A stretch of 64,000 bases of DNA, taken from the NCBI RefSeq assembly GCF_027579695.1, contig NC_083592.1, positions 30,136,961-30,200,960 on the forward strand, in the 5' to 3' direction. This stretch comes from Neoarius graeffei. Lineage: Eukaryota > Chordata > Actinopteri > Siluriformes > Ariidae. Positions 31,241 through 44,096 of this stretch are shown one piece after another. Below the pieces are notes generated by a model. It was not told the DNA's origin. It searched no databases and saw only the letters and a program-made list of their open reading frames with translations. Position numbers and translations under genes: made by a program. The stretch's first letter is position 1. Each line of letters begins with the position of its first letter.

Positions 31241-31767
31241 TATTATAAGGGATGAAAAAACTCACCTTTTTGGTGCTTGTGTACATCCATTTGGGTATCT
31301 GGATTCAGTCAGTTTTTTTTTTGTGCTGGCTATTTCAGAAAACACGAGTTTCAACAAGCCGTTCAGATTTCCCTCCCCTTTCTATGTCACAAGTGGAGCT
31401 CATTAGAATTATACCACCTCTTCATCTGAGTATCTCCACTCATAGCTTTAGAATTTCCTTTGTGAATGAATATTCATCAAGAAAATGCCAACTGATTGGC
31501 TGGCGGAAGCGGGGGTGTGGTGAGCAGTGGCTCATTATCATTTAAAGGAACATGTGCTCAAATTGGCCATTTTGAACAGGGCTGTTTAGACAGGGGGAGA
31601 AGACAGGGGGAGAAGGGAGCTGAGGTGCTTTATCCTTGGGGTATTTTGACCAAAGCATGTCACAGACATTTCATTAAGACCTCAGGGAATTGTATCAACT
31701 TGTGGAAAGGGGTATAATATGTCACCTTTAACTCTGGATACAGTCTTTCGAGCTTAATTTACTTGTA
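31241..31767. other. Anonymous sequence
   Basis: Short open frames only. None resembles a known protein. Confidence 0.5.
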
Positions 31768-32035
31768 CAGGGAGTATAGTGTAGCATTAGGTAGCATTGT
31801 TGCCTCACAACTCCAGGTTCCTGGGTTCAATCCTGAGCTTAGGTTACTTTCTGTGTGGCATTTCATATGTGTTCCTTGTGTTCATATGGGTTTCCGGGTA
31901 GATCTAGATGTATATGAATATGTGTGCATGGTGCCCTGTGATGGACTAGTGTCCCAGACAGGATGAGTTCTCCAGCTTTGCACCCTGTGTTGCAGGGATT
32001 GGCTCCACGTCCTTTGAGTGACATAACTGCTAGGA
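31768..32035 (+). mobile_element. Old HE1-like SINE
   Basis: Diverged plus-strand copy: head gtagcattgttgcctcacaa, B-box-like gggttcaatcc, and tail-side blocks ggtgccctgtgatggactag and ttgcagggattggctccacg. Older than the SINE A copies. Confidence 0.75.
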
Positions 32036-32363
32036 TTTAACAACAACCATTATACCTAACTTCCATTGTACTGTAAATGAGTTTTCTCAGAACAGAGAAA
32101 TGTTTTAAAATTGTTGTTTCTGTTAATCTCACATATGCTACAGATGCTTTAATGCTACCAGGACATTATAGACAGACTTATTAGATATTACAGGTATAAA
32201 ATGTCTGACCATTCTCAGCCTGTCAGGCTGCTCAACACATTGCTCTCCCAAAACAGTGAACATATCAAGTCCTTTATCGCCAGCACTGCATTGCTAAATA
32301 AAATATTATTTTCTGCCCTCATATAGTCTTTATATTTAGTTTATAGTCTGTATATGGTATTTA
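32036..32363. other. Anonymous AT-rich sequence
   Basis: Nothing recognisable. Confidence 0.5.
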
Positions 32364-32508
32364 AATAATATTGGCTGGCGTTGAGTGGTATATCAAATGT
32401 ATTCTGTTCAGCTAGCATGATATTGAACGAGTCAAAGATGAGTTCCATATCATGCTAGCTGAATGGAATATATCTGGCATACCACAAAAAAAGCCAGACA
32501 ATATTATT
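32364..32508. mobile_element. Palindromic hairpin element, copy 1
   Basis: Imperfect palindrome beginning aataatattggctgg and closing with its inverse, with an internal pair tcagctagcatgatat / atatcatgctagctga. The same element at 49929-50076 is more perfect. (ATT)n follows on the right in both. Confidence 0.85.
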
Positions 32509-32534
32509 ATTATTATATATTCTTTTCAGGTGTT

Positions 32535-33240
32535 CACCGTGTCTTTCTCTTTCAAAATTCTCTCAGCATCTTCCATATTTAACGAAGCAAACCTGGCAGC
32601 CATGTTTGTTTACAAATTGTCACAGTCGCTCGCTAGTGCAGAAGTTTCACATCTCCGACGTGTTGTCTTGACAACCATGCAATATTGTAAACCATATTCA
32701 ACGCTCATTTTCCATTGGGTAGAGTGACATAATACACATAGGATAAGCGATATGCTAACAATATTGCATGCTGTCAAACCAAATGAATGGAACCCGCGAG
32801 AAGGGAATAGAACACGTTTTTATTCCATCGAAAAAGTGTCTTGTATGTATAATAATTATATTTATTATACCCCTGTCTTCCATGTCATCTGATTTTCTGG
32901 TCAAGCAGTCACGTGTAAAGTTCAACTGTATTGTGTGTTATGTTTCACCAATACAATCCAAACTGACTTCAGCTGATTGACTTGTAAGTGTTGCATTACG
33001 TCTTCCGTTTGTCTGATAAAGCTGCTGCACTCATTATTGAAAACATATTTAACACACCACCACTTGTCCTGAAATCCAAAACCATTACATCATCCCGAAA
33101 AATCCCAAAGGATGTCATTACATGACTTATTTATGTCAGACACAACTGTCAAGGCTTGTTCTACTTCACTTTTCCAGTCATTAAATATATCCCTTCTTTC
33201 AACGGACATGTTTTCACGTCCACCTGGCAGTTTGAAAGCT
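32535..33240 (-). mobile_element. Possible transposon-gene remnant (unassigned)
   Basis: The minus strand from the ATG at about 32602 reads MAARFASLNMEDAERILKEK, a start reminiscent of fish transposon proteins with a tyrosine-recombinase-like (Crypton/KIAA1958-type) body, but it stops within 30 residues. A second minus frame near 33210 starts MSVERRDIFNDWKSEVEQAL. No catalytic motif was seen, so the assignment is speculative. Confidence 0.3.
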
Positions 33241-35349
33241 AAGAAACAACCAATAATATTAACAATTATTCTTACTTGAAAGACAAAGTGAACTCTGTGT
33301 AAAGGGAATCGTAATAATTATGGCTTGTAGGTATGTTTATTGCTTACTGGAGAGCCGTAGCTTCCTTAAGGGGATGTCATGTGACTTTCTCAGCTGTGAT
33401 CCAAGGATCCAACACTAACAATAGCACACATGCATTCCAGACTGCCCTTTCCAAAAGTTTCCAGTCTGCTCTCCTACCAAACTACTGCCTCCGTTCTGAC
33501 CACTCGCAATTGGCTGCAATATATAGCTTCACTGCCACAGCTTGGTGTTTAAATTGTCATGAATTTAGAGACGTGTGTAAGGTTTTCAACTAGACTCACA
33601 TATTCAGCTACTCATTTGGAGCAGCCATTTGCTTTAAAGTAGTGTCTTAAAGTGGTATCTTGTAAAATCACCGATGAATGCCACCATGAAATATACCGCT
33701 CACCTGGATGATTACTGGATGATGATTACCCTGGCAGTAAAGCATTTTCTGGTACAAAGAGTCACCAAATGATGCATATAAACACTTATAACTGAATTAA
33801 AGAAGGAAGTGTTTGAGATATGTGAATCCTAGTAAGGATAAAAACATAAGAGAACCAGACATAAATGTATGATATGTGACGAGTGAAAAGTGAAATACAC
33901 TGTACTTGAACTAGTCCAGCTTTAAAAAAAAAAAAAAAACCACTAAAATATGCTCTTAAATAGTGTTTCTATTAGGAACCACTGGACCTTGATCTTCCCA
34001 AATGACTCCATCTGCTACACATCCAGAATGACTATTTACACCATTACACTCCACCCTGAAATTAAAGTCATAAATAGAAATTCTAAAAACAAAAGTCTGG
34101 TTAAAAAGTCCTGGTTAAAAAAAAAACATCCCTTCTGTTTTTCTCTGAAAGTAACTGGTTAATTAAAATACCAGGGGTTGATTTGTTTGTTTGTTTGTTT
34201 TTAAATGAATGAGGACTAACTCATAACATTTGGCTTAAATGGTTATTTCTTTCCAAAAGCACATTCTTTATGTGGGTGAGTAATAGATAGTCAGGCCTCT
34301 GTGGTTGCTTCTGCTATAGCAGTACGAGCCCTTCTCTTAAAAAAAAGAAAACCAATAACCAGGCAAAGCAACACGATGGCAATGTTTCTTGGAGATGCAC
34401 AACACATCAGCCATGGTAACAGCCGTTCCGACTAAAGATGATGATGCAGGAAAAGGAAGTGCATCATTTCTAATTTAAACCCTACATGTGCTGTTCAGCA
34501 TAGTTACAGTGTGTGCAGGCTGCACAGTGTTTTTTTTTTTTTTTTTTGCTGAACGATGTGAAATCTCACTGGAAATATGGAGTGAAGCCAGTAATTTGTA
34601 TGCATGGAATAAACAACCCTTGTTGAATGATTTTCAACTTGAATAGATAATGGAAGGAACGGGTATACGAGCGAAGGAATAGATTTATTTCAGCCATATG
34701 CAGTTCCCATTGGAAAGGAAAACAAATTCCAGCACTGACCTGGCCTATACAGTGTTTATATAAGCTTCCTGTATGTGTGATGGGGCAGGGTGGGTGGTAT
34801 AGATGACTTATCTATATATTCCATAATTTACGAATATTTGGGCAGTAGAAAGTTATAAAAAGAAAAACATAAGCAGGGCATACTTTATTAAATATTGCCC
34901 TACCAAATCCAAAATAAGTAAGAGGAGGTATGAAGACGGAGGCTATACTTATGGACATGAAAGATTTATTTGTCTATGCAGGGAGTTTGCCACTCCCTGG
35001 ACTACAGCCTGCACGTCATTAAAGTCCTGCCATGTATTCCAGCCCCACCGCCGATGATCTGCTACATCAGTGAACTGAGACTGGCGTCTTCTGAAATCCA
35101 GCTTCCTGTTCGTCAGTTCCTTGGCTTGCATCTTTGGACGTGAAAGAGTCATTAATCAGATTAATCAGTGAAACATCAATGAATTACATTCAGCATTTGT
35201 AATTTAGATACTATGAAGGAATACTCCAGGGTTTTCAACCTAACGTCTGTCTACTGCATCTCCAGTGTAGATTAACAGACACGTTTCCCTGAAAAGAGCA
35301 AATCCTGTTTAACACACTGTTAATGATCATGATCGACTACAGCTGGTAG
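33241..35349. other. Long anonymous stretch
   Basis: AT-rich, with poly(A) at 33923-33940 and poly(T) at 34531-34548. The 45-bp segment at 34586-34634 also occurs at 28782-28830. A minus frame at 34949-35152 (67 residues, Arg/Gln-rich) is not recognised. No convincing exon. Confidence 0.5.
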
Positions 35350-35812
35350 CTTCACTGTGCCTTCATAAAAAAGGTTTGTTTACAGCACTCATTGGATTGA
35401 CCAACACACAGTAAAATGGGAAAGTCTAAGGAGCTCAGTGCAGATCTGAGAAAGAGGATTGCAGATATACACAACTCCGGAATGTCTCTTGGAGCCATTT
35501 CTAAGGCTACATCCACACGACAACGGCAACGAGATGTTATTTAAAAATATATTGCGTCCAAATGGGCAACAATCAGTAAAATATCAGGTCCATATGGCAA
35601 CGCAACGCTTGCTGAAAACAATGCAATACACATGCCACACCTCTAGGGGCGCTGTAAGACGGTCCCTTCGGAGACACCAGAACAATAGAAGAAGTAACGA
35701 CGCATGCGCATAAACTATTATGCGCGAGACTTCATATTAGCCACAAAGTCAGGAAAATCTGTTTGTAAAATTACATTATAATGACCAAATACAATGAAAA
35801 GTATTTTTCCAG

Positions 35813-36185
35813 TCTCACCTGTGAAAGGTAATCCCATGTGATCTCGTTTGGACAGAAAACCTGTTGGTACAGTTAAACGCAGCTAATCTTTATTCTCCGC
35901 TTTGACCTATCCAAAATGACGGCGAGGATGACGTATGATTCTACGCGGAAGGCGGCGTCTTCAATGGTCCGGAATAAATTGAATGATACATGTTGATGGA
36001 TTAATTTGTTGTTTCTCACCTGTGAAAGGTAATCCCATATGATCTCGTTTGGACAGTAAACCTGTTGGTACAGTTAAACGCAGCTAATCTTTATTCTCCG
36101 CTTTGACCTCTCCAATATGGCGGCGAGGATGACGTATGATTCTACGCGGAAGGCGGCGTCTTTAATGGTCCGGAATAAATTGGAT
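35813..36185. repeat. About 201-bp tandem duplication within the MITE
   Basis: Two copies starting tctcacctgtgaaaggtaat at 35813 and 36014, differing at a handful of sites and by a short extra segment at the junction. Confidence 0.9.
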
Positions 36186-36542
36186 TAATTTGCTCCTCTA
36201 CGCCCTTTTTGAGGAATGTATTGTCGGACTTAAATCAACATCTGAAGAGGTGAGATCGCTCCTTTTTTCCCCTATTTTTGCTGGCGGGATTGCACCATTA
36301 CACAATAAATATTCACAGTGAAAATATTTTGTAAGCGCGTTTCATGAACCAAGTTATAGGATTTGTTGACAACTCGCATCGCAATGAGAAGATCATTGGC
36401 ACTACTGGTGTTAAGAATCAGACCATTTCATAAATGAATATTTTGCTGTAGAGCTGCAGTGTTTGTACAATTGCATGTTTTTGCTTCACTATTACTGTCA
36501 CTATTCTGCTTCTTGTATTACTACTGTGAACTAACACTGAAC

Positions 36543-36544
<2 letters not shown>

Positions 36545-36590
<46 letters not shown>
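36545..36590. repeat. (AAT)n microsatellite
   Basis: About 15 ata/aat units within the MITE. Confidence 0.95.
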
Positions 36591-37480
36591 TCCAAGCTCG
36601 TGTTTCACTCTCACTAGTGCTCTGTAAGGCTTTTTCCTGGTGATATTCGTTACACTTCTACCCGGCGTGAAGCACTCACAGTCATGTGGTTGTGACGTCA
36701 TCGTAAACAAATCCGTTCTACTCATCCAGACGACTTCACAACGGCAACGTTGCCAGATCTTTCCACTCTGGAACCCGTTCTCAAAAAGATTGCGTTTTGG
36801 GCACCCAAAACGCCTGTGCCGTGTGGACGCCAGGCCTAAACGATAAGCAATTGTATCGGAGTCACCTGAATCCGTTGCCGTGTGGACAGGGCCTAAACAA
36901 CTGCAAATTCCAAGATCAGTTCAAACAATTGTATCCAAGTTATTGTGAAGTGTAGTCACTTTGCTAAGCCACTTTGCTTCAAGAAAACCCAAACTGTCAC
37001 CCTCAGCTGAAAGGAAATTGGTTTGGATGGTCAACCTGGGAACCACCATGGCACAGCCCTGCTATGAACTAGAAGCTGATGGATCACTGTCTACAGTTCA
37101 GATCACCATGGACTAAGAGGCTGCTATCCAAGAAAGAACCCCCTGCTCCAAAACTGACACCTTCAAGCTTAACTAAAGTTTGAAGCTGACCTCACGGACA
37201 AAGAAAAATCCTTCTGGAGGATAGCTGTATGGCCAGATGAGACAAAGACTGAGTTGTTTGGCCACAATGACCACCATGTACCAGCTGGTGGTGGTAGGAT
37301 CATCATGCTCTGGGGCTGTTTTGCTGCCAGTGGAACTGGTTCATTGCACAAAGTGGATGGAATAATGAAGAAGGAGGACTACTTCAGAATTCTTCAGCAT
37401 AAACCATCAGAAACTTGAACACGACTTGGGACTTACAACAGGACAATGAACCCAAACACTTACGTTTTAACTATAGAAAT

Positions 37481-38022
37481 AACATATTAGAACAAGTGCA
37501 TTAATATAAACCAGTGATTTCTCTTGCAGCCAGAACTACTGAAAGTTAATCATCATTGAGAATTCTGTATAATGCACGCTATGGTATGAAATAATATTAT
37601 CCAAATAACATGAATGGAAAAAAAACCCTCAGGATAGAATAAATGAGCAATGGCATAATCTGCCATAGTGCAGGGACAAATTTGTTATCGTGTGTCTCTG
37701 CTATCAAGTTGCTGCAACTAATGAATCTTTTTGTATAATCAATGTTTTTGGTACAATTCAGGTTTTTCCAAAAGAAATATAGCTGCATTATCTGTAAACT
37801 GTATCAATCTAGTGGCTGATCTGATCTCTGGCTCAAAGAAAGAAACCTCTTAATAACATTAATAATGTTATTGCATATAAACTGTTATTACAGTATACTT
37901 ACTGCCTGCTTGGTGGGAAAATGAGGGGGAACGTAATCCAATGCATACCGTATGTAGTAATTAACTCACTGAAATAAGATATATACAATGGCATTAGATT
38001 CTGATCAATCTGGAATGTTCTT
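37481..38022. other. Anonymous AT-rich sequence
   Basis: No genes. A small inverted pair taataacattaataatgtta lies at about 37852-37871. Confidence 0.5.
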
Positions 38023-38418
38023 CCATCCATCCATCCATCCATCCATCCATCCATCCATCCATTATCTGTAATTGCTTATCCTGTGCAGAGTCGCGGGCAA
38101 GCTGGAGCCTATCCCTGCTGACTATGGGTGAGAGGCGGGGTACAGCCTGGACAAGTTGCCAGATCATCACAGGGCTGACACATAGAGACAGACAACCATT
38201 CACATTCACACCTATACAGTCAATTTAGAGCCACCAATTAGCCTAACCTGCATGTCTTTGGACTGTGGGGGAAAATGGAGCACCCAGAGGAAACCCACGC
38301 AGACACAGGGAGAACATGCAAACTCCACACAGAAAGGCCCCTGTCAGCCACTGGGCTTGAACCCAGAACCTTCTTGCTGTGAGGTGACAGTGCTAACCAC
38401 TACACCACCATGCTGCCC
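38023..38418 (-). mobile_element. SINE A2 with exact target duplication
   Basis: Full-length minus-strand copy with a long (CCAT)n tail (38023-38060), flanked by tggaatgttctt at 38011-38022 and again from 38419. Confidence 0.95.
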
Positions 38419-38770
38419 TGGAATGTTCTTTAGTTTTATAAAAGCAAGTCTGTTACTAATCAGCCTGGCAACTGAAATGAGATTGACTAAACCCCTGAGC
38501 CTTTGTAAACAATATCAATCACCACCATCAAAATACCCCTGGTTAATATTGATCCCTTTCATGACTACTTTGTGACGGCTAATTACTGTATCGCTTCAGT
38601 TCATCAGGAATTCATCAGAAAATGGCTGAATAAAGTTGTATTTTCCACATTCTCCTCTTAAAGAGAAAAGAAATAGAAAGTAACCTGAAGATGTAATCAA
38701 TAAACTATTACTTCTTTAATTATATAGTAGGCATAAATCATGCAATATAAAAACACAATGCACTTAATTA

Positions 38771-40302
38771 CAACCTCAATTCCATAAATTTGGGACATTA
38801 TGTAAAACGTAAATAAAAACAGAATATGACGATTTGCAAAATCACATAACCCCTATATTTCATTGAAACAAAGACAACATGTCAAATGTTGAAACTGAGA
38901 AATTTTATTGTTTTTTGAAAAATATATGCTCGTTTTGAATTTGATGTCATCAGCAGATTTCAAAAAAATTGGGACGGGGCATGTTAGCACTGGGTGCATC
39001 ACCAGTCTGTAAACATTTGGGAACTAAGGAGACCAAATGCTGTAGTTTTGAAAGAGAAATGTCCCATTCTTACCTGATATAGAATTTCAGTTGCTCAACA
39101 GTTCGGGGTCTCCTTGGTCATATTTTGGGCTTCATAATGTGCCAAATGTTTTAAATGGGAGACAGGTCTGGACTGGAGACAGGCCAGTTTAGCATCCGGA
39201 CTCTTTTACTACAGAGTCATGCGGTTTTAATATGTGCAGAAAGCGGTTTGGCTTTGTCTTGCTGAAAGAAGGAAGGCCTTACCTGAAAAAGATTTTGTCT
39301 GGATGGCAGCATATTGCTCTGAAAAGTGTATATATCATTCAGCATTAATGATGCCTTCCCAGATGTACAAGCTACCCATGTCATGTGCACTAATGCACCC
39401 TCATACCATCACAGACGCTGGGCTTTGAACTGTGCACTGATAAGCCGGATGGTCCCTCTCCTCTTTAGCCTGGAGGATGTGGTGTCCATGATTTCTAAAA
39501 AGAATTTCTACTTTTGATTCATCAGACCTCGGGACAATTTTCTACTTTGCCTCAGTCCATCGTAAAAGAGCTCGGGCCCAGAGAAGGTGGCAGGGTTTCT
39601 GGATATTGTTTATATCTGGTTTTAAGTTGCATTTGTGGATGCAGTAATGAACTGTTTTCACAGACGATGGTTTCTGAAGTGTTACTGAGCCCATACAGTG
39701 ATTTCCACTACAGACACGTGTCTGCTTTTAATGCAGTGTCTCCTGAGGGCCTGAAGATCACAGACATCCACTGTCAGTTTTCAGCCTTGTCTCTCACATA
39801 CAGAGATTTCTCCAGATTCTCTGAATCTTTTAATGATATTATGGACCATAGATGATGTGATCCCCAAATTCTTTGCAATTTTACATTGAGGAACATTATT
39901 TTTAAACTGTTGCACTGTTTGCCCACGCAGTCTTTCACAGAGCGGTGAACCCCTCCCCATCTTTACTTCTGAGAGACTCCGCCTCTCTGGGATGCTCTTT
40001 TTATACCCAATCATGTTACTGACCTGTCGCCAATTCACCAAATTATTTTTTTAAACATTATACAACTTTTGCAGTCTTTTGTTTCCCCTGTCTCAACTTT
40101 TCTAAAACGTGTTGCTGACATCAAATTCAAAATGAGCATATATTTTTTAAATCCAATAAAATTTCTCAGTTTCAACATTTGATATGCTGTCTTTGTACTA
40201 TTTTCAATGAAATATAGGGTTTCCGTGACTTGCAAATTGTTATATTCTGTTTTATTTTATTTACGTTTTACACAGTGTCCCAAATTTATGGAATTGGGGT
40301 TG
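38771..40302 (-). mobile_element. Tc1/mariner-type element, minus orientation
   Basis: Inverted ends caacctcaattccataaatt and the inverse of ggaattggggttg, with TA on both sides. Same family as 46078-47634. A TATA-like region (tttttatacccaatcatg on the plus strand) precedes the transposase start. Confidence 0.85.
38990..39960 (-). pseudogene. Transposase of the Tc1/mariner-type element
   Basis: The minus-strand start at about 39960 gives MGRGSPLCERLRGQTVQQFK, then NVPQCKIAKNLGITSSMVHN and IIKRFRESGEISV, a helix-turn-helix. The catalytic region further left is broken by stops and shifts. Confidence 0.75.
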
Positions 40303-40310
40303 TACATATA

Positions 40311-41945
40311 TTTATCATGGACAGATACTTACATTATTACTCTTAATGCTTTCGTTACCTCCAGGTTGGATTATTGTAATGCCTTACTGTCTGGATGTTC
40401 CAATAAGTGCATAAACAAGCTCCAGTTAGTTCAAAATGCCGCAGCAAGAGTCCTTACTAGAACTAGAAAATATGACCACATCACGCCTGTCTTATCCACA
40501 CTGCATTGGCTCCCAATCAAATTTCGTATTGATTATAAAATACTACTATTGACCTTTAAAGCACTAAATGGTCTCGCACCACAGTACCTGAGTGAACTTC
40601 TGCTCCTCTATGACCTGCCACGCCTACTTAAATCAAAAGGTGCAGGCTATCTGCTGGTACCTCGTATAGTGAAGGCTACATCAGGGGGCAGAGCCTTTTC
40701 TTACAAAGCCCCACTGTTATGGAACAGCCTTCCAAGTAGCGTTCGGGAATCAGACACAGTCTCAGCGTTTAAGTCTAGGCTGAAAACATATCTGTTTAGT
40801 CAAGCCTTTTGTTAATGGTGTTTATGAGGTAAAGGAGTAGATCTGGAGGGTCCTCAGACATAGAGTGTTTTGGTAAACTGGGATGTATGGATGCTGTCAG
40901 TCCCCACTCGCTTGCTCACTCGAGTTTGTTGACGGTGTAGTGGCTGCTGCTTTATGTCCCGGGGCTCCCTCATGCCTGTGTTACCTTCTGGCTCTCTCCT
41001 TTTAGTTATGCTGTCATAGTTAGTTGCCGGAGTCCCTGCTTGTACTCGGTGCAATATGTATACTGTTCCTACTTATTCAGGTGACATTGGGCATACCTAA
41101 CCACCTGTGTTTTCTTTCTCTCCCCCCCACCCCAAATCTGTCCCTCTGAGTTACATGGAGTCAACAGGAAATCTTTTGGTGGAGACGGTGGGGACCTCGA
41201 CTGGCTATCATAGCCTGCAGGGAATCGGCCGTCAGACATTCTGTCACATGTCCCAGACCCAGTGAAATGTAACTGAATTGTCTTGGCCAGCCCAAAGGGT
41301 CCCATCTGCATCTCATCATTGCTGAGGAGTGTGCTCCCATCACCCAATCAAGCATCCAGCCAGAGCAGGTCATGATATATTTTTTACCATATTAACATGC
41401 CATTGTGTGTTATGCCTGATGTAAAGACTCTCGTCTCTGCGAGCCTACCACACAGATTTAATACTTGTCATTTTTAGGGCATACCTAACAATGTGTTTTC
41501 TTTCTCTCTCTCTCTTCCCCCCCCATCTGTCCCTCTGAGTTACATGTTGATCCTGGGACTGAGATGCTGGCCTCTTCTGCCCCTCGGACCTGCTTGGTCC
41601 ATCCTGGTGCCCTGTGTCTGGTCGGAGTTTTATCGCCCCACTCCTGTGAAGGACGGCCCCATGAGGACAGTTGAGGGTTATACCTGTTAAAACTGTTAAT
41701 ATTATAGTCAGGCTGTCTGTTGTTGCCCAAATGAGGATGGGTTCCCTTTTGAGTCTGGTTCCTCTCGAGGTTTCTTCCTCATGTCGTCTGAGGGAGTTTT
41801 TCCTTGCCACCGTCGCCACAGGCTTGCTCATTGGGGATAGATTAGGGATAAAATTAGCTCATGTTTTAAGTCGTTCAAATTCTGTAAAGCTGCTTTGCGA
41901 CAATGTTTATTGTTAAAAGCGCTGTACAAATAAACTTGATTTATT
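40311..41945 (+). mobile_element. LINE 3-prime end (C-terminal RT plus UTR)
   Basis: It starts within the coding region and ends in ttaaaagcgctgtacaaata followed by aacttgattta. The UTR contains a partial duplication (gggcatacctaac...ccctctgagttacatg at 41086-41158 and 41478-41545). The 5-prime truncation is typical of LINEs. Confidence 0.82.
40330..40815 (+). pseudogene. C-terminal part of a LINE polyprotein
   Basis: The frame reads AFVTSRLDYCNALLSGCSNK, LQLVQNAAARVLTRTRKYDH, LHWLPIKFRIDYKILLLTFK and WNSLPSSVRESDTVSAFKSR up to FSQAFC stop. This is the thumb and C-terminal region found in non-LTR retrotransposons of the jockey/I/L2 groups. The catalytic YADD-type core is upstream and absent. 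Clade not determined. Confidence 0.85.
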
Positions 41946-42963
41946 GCAAAGAATAACAAGATCACTATTACCCTCTACTGGGCATCAAAGTGAAAAAACA
42001 GGCTTCTCACCAGTTACAAACTCAGGCACTCATAAGAAAAAAAAAAGCATTTTAACATCAAGAAGAGTCAAGTAAAATAGTAGAGTGAAGTACTACCCTT
42101 ACTTACTTTGCATTACAGTTTGGTTGATAGCAGGATAGGACAAATGTGCCAGATATTCCTGTTTTCTGCAGAAAAAAAATGTCTCCAATAGGAGACTAGT
42201 TGACAGTATGAGCAGGATTATATAATACTCAGACTACAGATGTGGACTTGTAAGCAGATGTTTGATTTTGTTCCACTGCATGACGTGAAAAGGTTTTGTT
42301 CACTTTATAAAAACTATAAACCTGCTCTATATATGTTTTGACACTGAGAGGCATCTCTTACAAGCTGCAGAAAGCTCTTCTTGGAACATTTTAAGGATAT
42401 CAGATAAAATACTCTTTGTACTGTTTACTACCCCCACAAAATCCTTGTGAGGATTTTTCGAGGATGTTCTTTTATTAACTGGGGATTGGAAGTGGAAAAA
42501 TAGACTTCTTCAAACTTGGTGGAAAACATGAATGTTTTTATTCCAACAGCAGCAGTAGCAAGGCTGAAAAATACCTCCAGTTCAGAGGAGTAAGACTGAA
42601 CCCAGAGCAACAGGAATTATTACCCATATGCAAACAGTTGGCATCCTGTTCACTGATATGGCTGCTTTTTAAATCTGCTCTTATTCTAATCCTATGATTT
42701 AATCAACTTCCAGATTTGATTAACATCCTAGTACAAGTATGGAAATGGTGTGAAAGTGAGACCAGACAAATCTTTTTGACTATGATGGCTGGGATATTTG
42801 TGGTAACATTTTATCATAGCATAGGAGAGAAGAACCTGAGGTGTTTGAGCTGAGATCACATCAGATCAAAACCCCCTTGTCCAATGGACTCTGTAACTTC
42901 TTACAGGATCAAACTGATCAGTGGCTTGTCCACCATATGCATCAGCCATTTAATGAATGTTAA
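41946..42963. other. Anonymous AT-rich sequence
   Basis: No repeats or coding evidence recognised. Confidence 0.5.
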
Positions 42964-43768
42964 AGGTAGACTGACTTTCAGATTTTTCAGGTGTAGGTCA
43001 TAAAAAGAATTTTTCCTGACACCCAATTATTTTTGTTTAGTGGACCGAAAGCTACTGAATTCGAATCACAGACTTCCAATTTTATTAGATTTTTAAAAAA
43101 TAGAACAATTAATGAATTTATGGCCACATGGCCCTAAATTCTCCACTATTATTTCTTGCTTCACCGCAACGCAATACAAGACACTACGTCATGCATCACA
43201 TAGTCGGCTTTCCCCGTTCGCGCAAGGCATTGTGGGATACAAATTTGAAACAGGAGAGAAAAATGGAGGATGTGAATGAAATGTGAAAGACCGACTACAG
43301 TAACGGAAAGCAAGAAGAAAAGACATTATGTTGCGAAGGAAAAGAAACGCAGGACCAAACTAATAAATATCGCCGGTCAGCGAGCACCTCGGTGTGATCA
43401 GCTGTTCATTTAGAGACAGAATGATGTAATTGTCAGTGCACGGTCAAGGTAAACCTGTAAATGGCAGTAATGCAACACTGGATGCCAGCTGACATAAAAC
43501 CCAAGAGAAGAAGAAGAAGAAGAAGAAGATGACAGGTAAACATGCACATATGCACACAGACTTCCTCTGTCTGCTTGACTGCGTGAAGAGAGCGATTTCA
43601 TGTGCATTATTTGCTTGGGAATCCCTTCAAATTAAATAACTTCCCAGCCACAGAATGGCCTGTTTTTTTTTTTTTTAGATATTACAGAAATAAACATATA
43701 TCACAATGACCAAATTTCAGAGGGAACTACATTTCACCGATTTTCTGAAATTGAAAGACCGTCTACTT
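42964..43768. mobile_element. TTAA-flanked MITE (Kolobok/piggyBac type)
   Basis: Ends aggtagactgactttcaga and aagtagacggtctttcaatt (reverse of the right end) are inverted relatives, flanked by TTAA (42960-42963, 43769-43772). About 805 bp. Contains (GAA)n at 43505-43529. No transposase. Confidence 0.75.
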
Positions 43769-43772
43769 TTAA

Positions 43773-44096
43773 TCTTCAAAAAGTCCTCTTTCAAAAGTCC
43801 ATACATTTTAAATTCTCTTTATATACTAATTACATATTTTGATTGAATAACTTAAAAGAATGCTGCTATTTGACAGATATAAGCTGATATTCCATTGATT
43901 TGCACACCTTTCTAGATGTTGTGTGATCTTAGGGCAGCATGCTCACTGCCCCTTTTAGTTCCACAAAGTTATTATAGCACCTAGTGGTCAAAAATGGGAA
44001 TTGCAATAAACACTAATGGAGGCCCACTGGGGCAGGAATCATGGTGCCCCATAGGCACTGTTTGAAGATTTTCAGTGGAGGAGCAGAGAAAAAGAA
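43773..44096. other. Anonymous sequence
   Basis: Nothing recognisable. Confidence 0.5.

Larger units (their letters stand above)
35505..36893. mobile_element. Harbinger-like MITE, copy 2 (1389 bp)
   Basis: The ends ggctacatccacacgacaac and the inverse of ttgccgtgtggacagggcc lie between TAA duplicates (35502-35504, 36894-36896). Removing the element and one TAA restores the Tc1 codons for SKQLQIPR, which proves the boundaries. Contains a 201-bp tandem duplication and an (AAT)n tract. No transposase frame. Confidence 0.9.
35350..37480 (+). mobile_element. Degraded Tc1-like element interrupted by a Harbinger-like MITE
   Basis: The transposase starts at ATG 35416 as MGKSKELSADLRKRIADIHN, then SGMSLGAISK, and resumes after the MITE as QLQIPRSSVQTIVSK-like sequence. 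Catalytic-region traces include FWRIAVWPDETKTELFGHND near 37200. Stops and indels are frequent. No clear right end. Confidence 0.78.

Noticed and set aside
34949-35152. 67-residue Arg/Gln-rich minus frame as a candidate exon
   Set aside because: No family recognised, and no convincing splice context or neighbouring exons.
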